Assembly: GCF_014641195.1 (NCBI RefSeq)
Contig: NZ_BMHQ01000001.1
Location: forward strand, 87,199-151,198
Reading direction: 5' to 3'
DNA from: Marinithermofilum abyssi
Lineage (GTDB): Bacteria > Bacillota > Bacilli > Thermoactinomycetales > DSM-45169
Length of the DNA: 64,000 nucleotides
The translations under genes were made by a program, and so were the position numbers. Shown one piece after another: positions 1 through 8,749 of the stretch. A model generated the notes under the pieces. The model did no database searches, was not told the DNA's origin, and saw only the letters and a program-made list of their open reading frames with translations. Numbering within the stretch: the first letter of the stretch is position 1; the number at the start of each line of letters is the position of its first letter.

Positions 1-1297
1 AGGTAATTACCGCCCCGTTGTGAGGCAACGTATCCATTCCGCCTGCGGACATGGAAGCAACCCGGTGCAGCAGTTCGGGATCGATCCCGACGCTGTTCGC
101 CCATGCCAGATATTTCGCACCCATCGTATCCAAAGCAATACTCATTCCGCCGGAAGCGGAGCCGGTGATCCCTGCCAGAATATTGATGGACAGAGCCTCG
201 GAAATCAGCGGACTGGTCTTCATGGTGAGCAGGAATTCAGATACCGCCTTGAAACCGGGAAGGGAAGCAATCACATTGCCAAAGCCGACCTCTGACGCCG
301 TGTTCATGATGGCCAACAACGACCCGACGGCACCGGCGGTCAGGGTTTCGGACAAACCGATTCCGGACGTGGTATTTACGTCGGAACCAGCTTCCCCATC
401 CGCTTTTCGGTAAAACCATTGCAAGCCGATCGCGAAAGCGATCCCGATGACCAGTGCGACGATCAGAGACCAGATCCCGAGCACTTTATCGATGCTTAGA
501 CCCTCATATTGTTTCAGTAGGGATTCCGGATACCAGCCCGGCAGCACGACATAGGTGAACAGGGCATTCCCTCCCAGGACCAACAACAGCGGGATGATGG
601 ACAGCCAAACCGGCGGCAACTTTTCCCCTTCCCGGATCTCCGGCTCGTTCAAGGTGTGATTGCCGTATCCCTCCCCTTGGGCGAGCAGTCGGTTTTTGCG
701 GCGATACAGCCACCACAACCCCGCCGCTGCCACCATCACCCCTCCGAAAGTACCGATCACGGGGGCGGCAAACGTGGTCGTGTGAAAATACGTCGTGGGA
801 ATGACATTCTGGATTTGCGGGCTTCCAGGCAGGGCATCCATGCTGAAAGTAAAGGAGCCCAGGGCGATCGAAGCCGGGATTAGGCGTTTGGGAATGTCGG
901 CTTCCCGGAACATCGCAGCGGCGAAGGGATACACCGCAAACGCGACAACAAACAAGCTGACCCCGCCGTAGGTGAGGACCGCACAGGTGAGTACCACGGC
1001 CAAAATAGCCTGTTGCCGTCCAAAACGCTTCGTCAATCCCTGGGCGATAGAACGGGCCGCCCCGCTGTCATCCATTACCTTGCCAAAGATCGCTCCCAAC
1101 AGGAAAATGGGAAAAAATAGCTTGATATAATCAACGGCTTTCACCATGAACAGCTCTGTATAGGTGGGCAATAGCGGCAGCCCCGATAAAGCTGCAGCCA
1201 ACAAGGCAAACACAGGGGCAAAAAGGATAACCGGATACCCCCGGTACGCCATAAACATCAACAGACCGAGAGCCAAAAAAATCCCCAATACTGCCAT
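1..1297 (-). CDS. GntP-family permease, 3' end outside the window
   Basis: Membrane carrier of the GntP (gluconate/hydroxy-acid:H+ symporter) family. The frame is open from ATG at 1297 to the left edge, about 432 codons. It begins MAVLGIFLALGLLMFMAYRG, is rich in long hydrophobic stretches, and near the edge reads SGGMDTLPHNGAVI, a stretch I know from the YxjC-like branch (putative beta-hydroxybutyrate permeases). A ribosome site AAAGGGGAG lies 7-8 bases before the start. A sigma-54 type promoter and a cre-like site lie upstream, and the adjacent upstream gene is a sigma-54 activator, so expression is probably inducer-dependent and nitrogen/carbon controlled. Substrate is not shown by sequence; a short-chain hydroxy acid is the best guess. 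Family call is firm, substrate weak. Confidence 0.85.
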   Translation of the reverse strand, partial: MAVLGIFLALGLLMFMAYRGYPVILFAPVFALLAAALSGLPLLPTYTELFMVKAVDYIKLFFPIFLLGAIFGKVMDDSGAARSIAQGLTKRFGRQQAILAVVLTCAVLTYGGVSLFVVAFAVYPFAAAMFREADIPKRLIPASIALGSFTFSMDALPGSPQIQNVIPTTYFHTTTFAAPVIGTFGGVMVAAAGLWWLYRRKNRLLAQGEGYGNHTLNEPEIREGEKLPPVWLSIIPLLLVLGGNALFTYVVLPGWYPESLLKQYEGLSIDKVLGIWSLIVALVIGIAFAIGLQWFYRKADGEAGSDVNTTSGIGLSETLTAGAVGSLLAIMNTASEVGFGNVIASLPGFKAVSEFLLTMKTSPLISEALSINILAGITGSASGGMSIALDTMGAKYLAWANSVGIDPELLHRVASMSAGGMDTLPHNGAVIT

Positions 1298-1327
1298 AGT
1301 ATTCTCCCCTTTCCCTTCAACAGTGGT

Positions 1328-1342
1328 TTAAAGCGCTTTCAT
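1328..1342 (-). promoter_or_regulatory. cre-like site (CcpA) in the permease leader
   Basis: Read on the minus strand the site is ATGAAAGCGCTTTAA, close to the cre consensus TGWAANCGNTNWCA. It sits between the sigma-54 promoter and the permease start, where bound CcpA would act as a roadblock. Catabolite control of a sigma-54 operon is known from the Bacillus levanase system; here it is inferred. Confidence 0.5.
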
Positions 1343-1402
1343 CCTTGAGCGACACAAAAGACCCCCCGTCTGGTGTACACCCCCTTTCACCCTGTTTATA
1401 AG

Positions 1403-1419
1403 TGCAATTCTTATGCCAA
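1403..1419 (-). promoter_or_regulatory. sigma-54 (-24/-12) promoter
   Basis: The minus strand reads TTGGCATAAGAATTGCA. The GG and GC elements are exactly ten bases apart, as sigma-54 holoenzyme requires. It faces the GntP-type permease about 105 bases downstream. The sigma-54 gene (rpoN) is in this window at 47200-48594 and an activator is encoded immediately upstream. Confidence 0.85.
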
Positions 1420-1446
1420 GTGAAAATCTTTTGAAAATGGACCGGT

Positions 1447-1468
1447 TGGTTCCACTTTTTTGGAACCA
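1447..1468. promoter_or_regulatory. 8-6-8 inverted repeat, likely activator binding site (UAS)
   Basis: Perfect inverted repeat TGGTTCCA, six-base spacer, TGGAACCA, starting about 28 bases upstream of the -24 box. It is the obvious candidate for the binding site of the Fis-type HTH of the neighbouring activator. The distance to the promoter is short for an enhancer but within what is seen in Gram-positives. Confidence 0.55.
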
Positions 1469-1515
1469 TTGCATCGATCCGACAGCTACATCCTATGGTC
1501 TAGCCGCTTTTATCG

Positions 1516-1535
1516 CAGTCTATTTTTTTAGACTG
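1516..1535. repeat. 7-6-7 inverted repeat
   Basis: Perfect repeat CAGTCTA, six T, TAGACTG, placed just after the activator gene stop. It has the same geometry as the repeat at 1447-1468 but a different sequence. It may be a weak terminator of the activator gene or another protein site. Confidence 0.4.
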
Positions 1536-1578
1536 AAGTACAGAAAATCGGACTGAAAGGCATTAAAAATAATCCGGA

Positions 1579-3075
1579 TCATCCATCTTTTTTAAGAAGA
1601 TTGTATTTGTTCATTTTTTGGTAGAATCCCGACTTGCTGATGCCTAACAGTTGAATGGTCCGTTCCCTGTCTCCGTTGGTCAATCTCCATACCCTCTGGA
1701 TGGTGTTTTTTTCCGCCTGTTCCACCGCTGCACGCAGAGAGTAGTGTTGCATTTCGCCGCCCCTCCCTCCAACCACATGCAAGGGAAGGTGATCCGCACG
1801 GATGGTACTTCCTTCTTTTAAGTGGAGGGCGCGTTCAAGCACGTTTTTCATTTCCCGAACATTGCCCGGCCAATCGTAACGCAGCAGGGCATCCATCGCA
1901 TCCGGATCGATGCCTTCCGCGTAGACCCCGGTTTCGCGGATCAACTCATCCAAAAGATGTTCCGCCAGGAGGGAAATATCTTCCCGCCGCTCCCTTAGGG
2001 GAGGAATATGAAGAGCAACAACGTACAGGCGGTGAAACAGATCTTGACGGAACTGTCCCCGTTTCACCATCTGTTCGAGATCCCGGTTACTGGCTGCGAT
2101 CACACGTACGTCCACTTTCACCGGGTGGATGCCCCCGACGGTCTCCACCTCTTTTTCCGACAAGACCCGAAGCAATTTGGCTTGCATTGTTAAGGGAAGC
2201 TCCCCGATTTCATCAAGGAAGATCGTCCCCCGGTGAGCCATTTCAAACTTTCCCTTTCTCCCCCCCTTCACCGCACCGGTAAAGGTCCCTTCCTCATACC
2301 CGAACAGAACTGATTCCATCAGCTGTTCCGGGATAGCGGCGCAGTTCACTTTGACAAAAGGGCCCCGTTTTCGATGACTGTGGGTATGAATGGCGTGAGC
2401 AAACAGTTCTTTTCCCGTTCCGCTTTCCCCGCCGATAAACACTGTGGTGTCGCTGGCCGCCACACGGCGGGCCACCTCTTTTGCTTGATTCATCCTGGAA
2501 CTGGTACCGACGATATCATTCAAACTGAAACGGGTCCCTTGACTCTTCAAAAACTCGTCCTTATAGTAACTGAGCTCTTTCTGAAGCTGTAGGACACGGG
2601 AAGAAAGGGCATGCAGCTCCCGTACATCCTGAAAAAGCACCTTCCCTACCACTGCGACCACTTTTCCGTCACGCAGGATAGGAATGCGGTGAGCAATCAT
2701 GTCGCCCCCTTTGATTCGCTGTACTTGGGCCAGCTCCGCTTCCCCCGTTTTCCCCACGATATGCATTCTTGTATTTTCGATCACTTCCGTGCAATGCCGA
2801 CCGATCACTTCGTCCACATCAACACCGAGAAAGTCCACATATGTCCTGTTGATCATGGTGATGACGCCTTCCGGATCGGTGATGACAATCCCTTCATAAG
2901 CGCTCTCAAAAGCCGCTTGAATCAGTTCTTTCGTCTTCCTACACTGCTGATAGGCTCTTAACAAGTTCTCGAGGTCCAAATTTTCCGATATTTTTTCCAA
3001 CTGAGATGGCACCCCCTTATCTCTTAGTGTAGCATACCCCTTCGCTTCGATGTAATTTGCAGCATTTGCGACCAC
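1579..3075 (-). CDS. sigma-54-dependent transcriptional activator (PAS-AAA-Fis)
   Basis: Enhancer-binding protein that remodels sigma-54 RNA polymerase with ATP. Domains in order: a PAS sensor at about residues 53-155, the AAA+ module at about 185-420 with Walker A GESGTGKE (216-223), GTFTGA loop (263-268, Thr in place of the usual Ala) and Walker B TIFLDEIGEL (284-293), then a Fis-type HTH at the C-terminus. There is no receiver domain, so it should respond to a small ligand through PAS rather than to a kinase. The first possible start is GTG at 3075 but no ribosome site precedes it; in-frame GTG at 3012 or TTG at 3000 lie near an AAGGGGG and are alternatives. The adjacent sigma-54 promoter and permease gene are the likely target. 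Confidence 0.92.
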   Translation of the reverse strand: MVANAANYIEAKGYATLRDKGVPSQLEKISENLDLENLLRAYQQCRKTKELIQAAFESAYEGIVITDPEGVITMINRTYVDFLGVDVDEVIGRHCTEVIENTRMHIVGKTGEAELAQVQRIKGGDMIAHRIPILRDGKVVAVVGKVLFQDVRELHALSSRVLQLQKELSYYKDEFLKSQGTRFSLNDIVGTSSRMNQAKEVARRVAASDTTVFIGGESGTGKELFAHAIHTHSHRKRGPFVKVNCAAIPEQLMESVLFGYEEGTFTGAVKGGRKGKFEMAHRGTIFLDEIGELPLTMQAKLLRVLSEKEVETVGGIHPVKVDVRVIAASNRDLEQMVKRGQFRQDLFHRLYVVALHIPPLRERREDISLLAEHLLDELIRETGVYAEGIDPDAMDALLRYDWPGNVREMKNVLERALHLKEGSTIRADHLPLHVVGGRGGEMQHYSLRAAVEQAEKNTIQRVWRLTNGDRERTIQLLGISKSGFYQKMNKYNLLKKDG

Positions 3076-3121
3076 GCGAAAAGGAGGCGAGAATATCCCT
3101 TCAGGCTTCCGGTTATCCCCA

Positions 3122-3161
3122 TGAAAAAAGCCTGATCAAAGCAGGGGCTTTGATCAGGCTT
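3122..3161 (-). terminator. rho-independent terminator of sugar operon 1
   Basis: Fourteen-base perfect arms (3128-3141 and 3148-3161) with a six-base loop, followed on the minus strand by TTTTTT. It lies 90 bases after the GH35-like gene stop and before the activator gene, and ends operon 1. Confidence 0.9.
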
Positions 3162-3252
3162 GGCACACGAGCGGGATCTCTCGCGCACCTGTTTTTCCCG
3201 CTTGTTATGCTATTACCCCTACTCTTCCAATCCATGCTTAGAAAGGGGAGGA

Positions 3253-5667
3253 TCAGCGGAAACGGACGGTCAGACGGTCGTCCACCTTTGCGTGCTTGCG
3301 GGAGTGTATAAGGATGGTCTGCCCTTGTTGCCGGATATCGTAATCTTCACAGGGGACGATTTCCCTTGCCGTCCGGAGAGCGATCACATCTTCCGGCTGG
3401 GTGAGGCGGAAATGGATCCCGTCGCCTTCCAATCCCATGATCTCAGCGGTGGACCAGTCAATCCTCACCTCGCCGAAAGTGACTCCGATCGGCAACATAA
3501 CACCGTCCTTCGCCTGCAGGAGTATCTTCCTCCCCTCCAGGAGGGGAGAACCGTTCTCCGTGACGGTGAATTCCTTGTCGAAACCGTCCAGGTTGAGGAG
3601 GTGCAGGAACCGCTCGCCCTCCGCCGACGCCGTGGAGGTCATGAAGATCCCGTGATAGGGACAGTCGTGGCCGAGTGCCGCCCGAACTCCCAGCTTTTCC
3701 AAAGCGCTCCGGAACAGGGGGATGTCACAGTCATAGGCAGCGGCGATCACAATCGCTCTCCCCTTTCCCACCGGAACATCGAACCCGCACACTTCACCGG
3801 TGCCGTAAACGCGGAGGATCGGCTCCACTCCCTCCCCGGCTTCAAACACCTGGGCGAAATGGGTTCGCACTTCCGGACGCGGAACAGCCCAACCCTCGGC
3901 GCACAGAGAGAGGTAATAGTGCTCGCCGGCACTTCGGTTCCCGGTCGGCCGCACACCCAGTGCGCCGGCCAGGATGGTGCAGGGATTTCCCTCCATGTCG
4001 AAAAGGGGCACCTCCCCGTAGAGAAAAACCCCGCCTCCCACCCGCAAATAGTCGGCCAGCTTTTGTTGCAGGTCCGCATCCATGTACCGCGCCGACGCCA
4101 GCACCAGCATAGGAGTCTCCTTCGGATCGAGAGGACGGTTCTGGATATCTGCGGCACCGAAGCGATACCCGGCGAGGAGCATCGCCCGCGCCACGATCTC
4201 CCAGGATCCGCCCGCCCGGTTCGCCTGGAGGTTTTCCACGATGTCCCCCATCCGACCGCTGTCCGGGTAGCGGGATTCCGTCATAAAATAATCGGGGATG
4301 AAAGCGAAGGCCACCCCGTCCCGCTCCTCCTCCATGAGCGCCAGTTTCTCGGAAACAGCCATTACCGCCCTGTTGGCTCGGGCCATCCGCGGATAGGTGT
4401 AGTTGAGCTCCCCTTCCGGGCTGACCGGGGCGGCAAAGCCGTGCCGCTCGCCGGTGAAGGCAATCCGGCCGTTGCCGTCATCGGGCGCATCATCCAGCCG
4501 GTAATTGCGGCCGCCGGCGAACAGATAGTAGTTGATCATCCGGTTCCCCTGGGCGATGCACATTCGAAGTTTGAAATCGGCGGCGGAAGGATCGTACCGG
4601 CCCCCGTATGTACAGCCGAAATTGCCGTCACCGCAGTTGAATTCCACCGAGGTCAGCGGTTGGTCCGGAAGATGGACGGCGTCCATAAACCCGTTGATCA
4701 GGTAGAGATCCTGAAAACTGTTCATGTCCAGATTACCGAAGTAGATGTCGGAGCCGGAGAGATAGCCCGGCGCCTGGATGTAGGATTCATAAAGTTGGCT
4801 GATCCCGATGGGATAGGTGAAACCGCGTCCCTCGGAGGTGCCGTGGATGTTGACCACAAAGGGGACGCCGGTAACTCCGCATTCTTCGGCAAAACCGCGC
4901 AACGCCGCCACATAGCGGGCAAAGCGGTGTCGCATGTAATATCCCAGGTCCCGCATCAGTTCGGCGGCATACTCCTCCCCAGGGGAGCGGACCGCCCGCC
5001 GACGGACTTCCGCATCATCCAGGTCAAAAGGGTAACGCTGAGCCAACACGGCCGGAGCATGCCGTTCCTTCAGCCACACAGCGAAGTCAGCGAGGACGTT
5101 TTCCGTCAGGTCCGGGGAATTGCTCACCCAGGAAAGCATTCCGATCTCGTTGTCCAGTTGAACGGCGAGGACGTTTCCGCCGCGGGTGATGAGGCGTGGA
5201 GCGATCACCTCCATAACGGAAGCGTACCACTTGCGGGTCTCTTCCAGAAAGGCGGGCGCCAGGTAATCGACGGTCTTCGTCGGCGCGGGTTTGCCGTCCC
5301 AACTGACGGGGACGATCTCCGGATGTTTTTCGTATATCCAATGGGGCAAGCCCTCGTTTTTCATTTCCGCCATGATAAAGGGCCCCGGCCGTACGAAAAA
5401 CCAGAGGCCATTCTCCCTGCACAAGTCGATGAAGCCTGCCAGGTCCAATTCGGGACGGGTTCGACCTTCCAGATCGACCTCCCCTTCCACGGGTTCATGA
5501 CAGAGCCACGGCACGTAAGAAGCGACAGCGTTGCACCCCGCCGCCTTCAATTTGTCGATGCGGTCCTGCCAATCTTCTCTGTCGAGCCGGTAGTAATGGA
5601 TCTCCCCGCATAAGATGATCCGCGGCTTCCCGTCGATGAGGATTTGCTTGTTTTGAATCTCGATCAT
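3253..5667 (-). CDS. GH35-like glycosidase (paralog A)
   Basis: Clan GH-A retaining glycoside hydrolase, cytoplasmic (no signal peptide), 804 residues. The N-terminal barrel has the GH35 pattern: GEIHYYR at 21-27, RPGPFIMAE at 93-101, acid/base Glu174 in QLDNEIGML and probable nucleophile Glu342 in SVEFNCG. A middle region around 450-600 looks like the GATase-like domain found after the barrel in beta-galactosidases. The start is ATG 5665-5667, overlapping the GH3 stop as ATGA, with GGGAGGAG inside the GH3 tail; a longer open frame upstream is only antisense/out-of-frame reading of GH3. The acid/base motifs deviate from classical GH35 (AEMKNEG instead of AEWDFGG), so substrate is unlikely to be plain beta-galactoside. 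It has a paralog at 13300-15699. I infer action on beta-1,2-glucosides. Confidence 0.85.
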   Translation of the reverse strand: MIEIQNKQILIDGKPRIILCGEIHYYRLDREDWQDRIDKLKAAGCNAVASYVPWLCHEPVEGEVDLEGRTRPELDLAGFIDLCRENGLWFFVRPGPFIMAEMKNEGLPHWIYEKHPEIVPVSWDGKPAPTKTVDYLAPAFLEETRKWYASVMEVIAPRLITRGGNVLAVQLDNEIGMLSWVSNSPDLTENVLADFAVWLKERHAPAVLAQRYPFDLDDAEVRRRAVRSPGEEYAAELMRDLGYYMRHRFARYVAALRGFAEECGVTGVPFVVNIHGTSEGRGFTYPIGISQLYESYIQAPGYLSGSDIYFGNLDMNSFQDLYLINGFMDAVHLPDQPLTSVEFNCGDGNFGCTYGGRYDPSAADFKLRMCIAQGNRMINYYLFAGGRNYRLDDAPDDGNGRIAFTGERHGFAAPVSPEGELNYTYPRMARANRAVMAVSEKLALMEEERDGVAFAFIPDYFMTESRYPDSGRMGDIVENLQANRAGGSWEIVARAMLLAGYRFGAADIQNRPLDPKETPMLVLASARYMDADLQQKLADYLRVGGGVFLYGEVPLFDMEGNPCTILAGALGVRPTGNRSAGEHYYLSLCAEGWAVPRPEVRTHFAQVFEAGEGVEPILRVYGTGEVCGFDVPVGKGRAIVIAAAYDCDIPLFRSALEKLGVRAALGHDCPYHGIFMTSTASAEGERFLHLLNLDGFDKEFTVTENGSPLLEGRKILLQAKDGVMLPIGVTFGEVRIDWSTAEIMGLEGDGIHFRLTQPEDVIALRTAREIVPCEDYDIRQQGQTILIHSRKHAKVDDRLTVRFR

Positions 5668-7820
5668 GCCATCTCCTCCCTTTTCACCCGCTCGAATGCC
5701 GCCTCCAACCCGCGTGCGGAATCGGGACCGACCCATACGCGGAACATTCCCGGTTCCAGGATGAACCTGCCCTTTTCGTCCACGTAACCCAGGTCTTCGG
5801 GAGTGACGATAAAACTGACCTCCCGGCGTTCCCCGGGTTGGAGAAAGACTTTCCGGAACCCTTTTAACTCCTTCACCGGCCGGGTGATTCGGGCCGCCAC
5901 ATCCCCGATGTACAGCTGGACGGTCTCTTCTCCCGCACGTTCCCCCGCGTTGACGATCTCCACGGTAACGGTCAGCGGTTCGTCCAAGGAGCCGGTCGTA
6001 ACGCTCAGGCGCAGGTTCCGGTATTCGAACCGGGTATAGCTGAGCCCGTGGCCGAAGGGATAGAGGGGGGTGACCGGACTGTCTGCATAGGATTTCATCT
6101 CCGGCCGACCGGTCTTCTTGTGGCTGTAGTAGATTGGCACCTGCCCCACCGAGCGCGGAAAGGTAACGGGCAGTTTCCCGCCGGGATTGACGTCCCCGAA
6201 GAGGACGTCGGCGACGGCGCGACCGCCTTCTGTCCCTGGATGCCAGGCTTCCAGGATGGCCGAGATGTGTCGGTCTTCCCAAGGGAGAGCCAGCGGCCGG
6301 CCGTTGATCAGCACCAATACCACCGGCGTCCCCGTCCCGTGGACGGCCCGGACCAGCTCCGGCTGGACGCCGGGCAGATCCAGAGAGGTCCGGTTATGGT
6401 TCTCACCGCTCATATCCGCCCCTTCTCCAACCACCAGCACCACCACATCCGCCTTCCGGGCGGCTTTTACCGCTTCGGCGATTCCGCTTTCGTCATCGCC
6501 GTCCACGTCGCAGCCCCGGACGTAGTGCAGATCTGTGTCCGGGCCCACCCGTTGCCGGATTCCCTCCAGCACCGAAATCACATCTGAACTCTCTCCCTGG
6601 CCGGCCCAGCAACCCAACAGATCACTCTTGGCATCCGCCAGCGGGCCGATGACGGCGATCGAAGCGAGAGACGGGTCCAAGGGGAGCAATCCGGCTTCAT
6701 TTTTCAGGAGGACCATGGATTTCCCCGCTGCCTCCCGGGCTTTTTCCCGATGTTCTTTTCGCAGGAAGACCGTCTCTCCCCCTCCCGCCTGTGGATAAGG
6801 ATCATCGAAGAGCCCGAGCCAGAATTTGACGCGCAAGACCCGGCGAACCGCGTCGTTAATGGCTGTCTCCGGCACCTTCCCTTCCGCCGCAAGCCGCGGG
6901 AGATGCTCCGGATAAACCCTGGCGTGCATGTCCATATGGGTGCCCGCCCCGATTGCCAAACGGGCGGCCTCTTCCCGATCGGCGGCGTTTCCGTGGGAGA
7001 CGAGCTCGTAGACGGAGCACCAGTCGCTGACGACGAAACCGGGAAAGCCCCATTCTTCCTGCAACACCTCCTTCAACAACCAGCGGTTGCCGGTGCAGGG
7101 GATGCCGTTCAAGTCGTTGAAAGCGGCCATGATCGTCGCCGCCCCTTCTTCCAGCGCAGCCTGAAAGGGCGGGAAGTAGGTCTGCCGGAGGCGCAGCTCG
7201 GATACGTCGACGGTGTTGTAATCCCTGCCCGCTTCCGCCAGTCCGTAGGCGGCGAAGTGCTTGGGGCAGGCCGCCGTCGGCCCTCCCCCTTCCCTGATTC
7301 GCTGGAAACCCCTCACTTTTGCCCGGGCGATCGTCGCGCACAGGTACGGGTCTTCCCCCGCTCCTTCCGCAATCCTTCCCCAACGGGGATCCCGGGCGAT
7401 ATCCACCATCGGGGCGAAGATCCAGCGAATGCCGTCCACCGCCGCTTCTCCGGCGGCGATCGCGGCGGTTTCTTCCATTAATTCCGGGTCCCAGCTGCTG
7501 GCTTCTCCGAGGGGGATCGGAAAGATCGTCCGATAGCCGTGGATCACGTCGTCACCGATGAGCAGCGGGATGCCGAGACGGGACTCCTCCACGGCGATCC
7601 GCTGGATTTCCCTCACTTTTTCTGGCCCGCGGAGGTTGAGAAAGGATCCGATTTTCCCTTCCCGGACCATCTCCCGTTCTTTGGAGGTGATTTTGCCCCG
7701 CTGGGTCAACTGTCCAACCTTTTCCTTCAGTGTCATTTTGGCAAGGAGTTTGTCGATCCTGCGCTCCGTCTCTTGGTTCACATGAAAGGCCGCATGGCCT
7801 GGTCCGGTCTTTTTCTTCAC
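5664..7820 (-). CDS. GH3 beta-glucosidase (BglX-like)
   Basis: Retaining beta-glucosidase of family GH3, 718 residues, without signal peptide, so it should act on sugars brought in by the transporter encoded just upstream. Visible marks are DPRWGR (144-149), the substrate-binding Lys-His pair in CPKHFAAYG (187-188), and the nucleophile Asp266 in VVSDWCS. The C-terminal third is the (alpha/beta) sandwich plus a fibronectin-III-like domain, a full-length architecture. The start is GTG at 7820 with AAGGGGTGG ahead. It follows the permease genes by 32 bases and is translationally coupled to the GH35-like gene. GH3 enzymes cleaving sophorose exist in Listeria-type beta-1,2-glucan clusters; substrate here is inference. 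Confidence 0.93.
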   Translation of the reverse strand: MKKKTGPGHAAFHVNQETERRIDKLLAKMTLKEKVGQLTQRGKITSKEREMVREGKIGSFLNLRGPEKVREIQRIAVEESRLGIPLLIGDDVIHGYRTIFPIPLGEASSWDPELMEETAAIAAGEAAVDGIRWIFAPMVDIARDPRWGRIAEGAGEDPYLCATIARAKVRGFQRIREGGGPTAACPKHFAAYGLAEAGRDYNTVDVSELRLRQTYFPPFQAALEEGAATIMAAFNDLNGIPCTGNRWLLKEVLQEEWGFPGFVVSDWCSVYELVSHGNAADREEAARLAIGAGTHMDMHARVYPEHLPRLAAEGKVPETAINDAVRRVLRVKFWLGLFDDPYPQAGGGETVFLRKEHREKAREAAGKSMVLLKNEAGLLPLDPSLASIAVIGPLADAKSDLLGCWAGQGESSDVISVLEGIRQRVGPDTDLHYVRGCDVDGDDESGIAEAVKAARKADVVVLVVGEGADMSGENHNRTSLDLPGVQPELVRAVHGTGTPVVLVLINGRPLALPWEDRHISAILEAWHPGTEGGRAVADVLFGDVNPGGKLPVTFPRSVGQVPIYYSHKKTGRPEMKSYADSPVTPLYPFGHGLSYTRFEYRNLRLSVTTGSLDEPLTVTVEIVNAGERAGEETVQLYIGDVAARITRPVKELKGFRKVFLQPGERREVSFIVTPEDLGYVDEKGRFILEPGMFRVWVGPDSARGLEAAFERVKREEMA

Positions 7821-7852
7821 GATCCATCCACCCCTTCCTTTTCAATCTGGCA

Positions 7853-8749
7853 TTACTTGAAGGACGTCATGGCAGCCCCGGCTTCCATGAATTTTTTCTG
7901 GCCGATGAAATAGATGAGCACCGTAGGAAGGGTGAACACGGCCGCAGCCGCCATCAAGAGTTCCCACTGGGCACCGTGCTCAGACTGGAACCCTTGCAGG
8001 CCCAGGCTAATCGTCCACAGGCTGTCGTCGTTGAGGTAGATGAGTGGGCCCATGAAGTCGTTCCATACCCCGACGAAGGTGAAAATGGCAATCGCTGTCA
8101 GGGGAGCCTTCAGCAGTGGGTAAATGATCTGGAAGAAAATCCTGAGCTCCGAAGCCCCGTCGATGCGCGCGGCTTCGGACAATTCCCTCGGGATCCCCAT
8201 CATAAACTGGCGCAACAGGAAGATGTTGAAGGACGAACCGAAAAAGGCGCCAATGGTCAGCGGCAGGTACGTGTTCACCCATCCGAGCTGCGCATATATG
8301 ATGTAGACGGGGATCATCGTCACCTGGGGCGGAAGGATCATGGTGGCGATGATGATGGCGAAGATGTACTTACGCCCTTTCCACTCAATCTTGGCCAGAG
8401 AATAAGCGACCAGGGGAGCGGAGATCAACTGGCCGATGATGTTGACGGCGCACAGGAACAACGTGTTCATCGTATACCGGGAAAACGGCATCGCTTCAAA
8501 GGCGCGGACGAAGTTGCCCCATTGGGGATCTTTCGGCCAGATGGTCGGCGGGAACTGGAAAATCTCCGCGGGTGTCTTCAGGGATGAAAGCAGCAACCAG
8601 ATAAAGGGAAAGAGAAAGACCAGCCCCAGAGACGACAAGACAAGATGGGGCAGAAGCACTTTTTTCAGCCGGAACCATCGCCGGGACCGCTCTTTCCCAG
8701 CAGGCAAGGCGACGCTCTTCGCCGACGCGGTGGAAAAGCCCATCCTCAT
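7853..8749 (-). CDS. sugar ABC transporter permease, MalG-type (operon 1)
   Basis: Inner-membrane permease of a CUT1 carbohydrate importer, 298 residues, six predicted membrane segments. The EAA loop that docks the ATPase reads EAARIDGASELRIFFQIIYPL-like with the conserved Gly (near 190-210). ATG at 8749 overlaps the stop of the preceding permease as ATGA, showing translational coupling; an ATG two codons later is an alternative. Partners are the MalF-type permease upstream and the lipoprotein at 9719. No ATPase gene is in the operon. Confidence 0.93.
   Translation of the reverse strand: MRMGFSTASAKSVALPAGKERSRRWFRLKKVLLPHLVLSSLGLVFLFPFIWLLLSSLKTPAEIFQFPPTIWPKDPQWGNFVRAFEAMPFSRYTMNTLFLCAVNIIGQLISAPLVAYSLAKIEWKGRKYIFAIIIATMILPPQVTMIPVYIIYAQLGWVNTYLPLTIGAFFGSSFNIFLLRQFMMGIPRELSEAARIDGASELRIFFQIIYPLLKAPLTAIAIFTFVGVWNDFMGPLIYLNDDSLWTISLGLQGFQSEHGAQWELLMAAAAVFTLPTVLIYFIGQKKFMEAGAAMTSFK

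Noticed and set aside
3160-5613. Plus-strand open frame of 817 codons
   Set aside because: Antisense to the GH35-like gene; no domain, no ribosome site, composition is the mirror of the real gene.
5668-6282. N-terminal extension of the GH35-like frame by about 205 codons
   Set aside because: It overlaps GH3 in another frame; family homology starts at ATG 5667, which is coupled to the GH3 stop.
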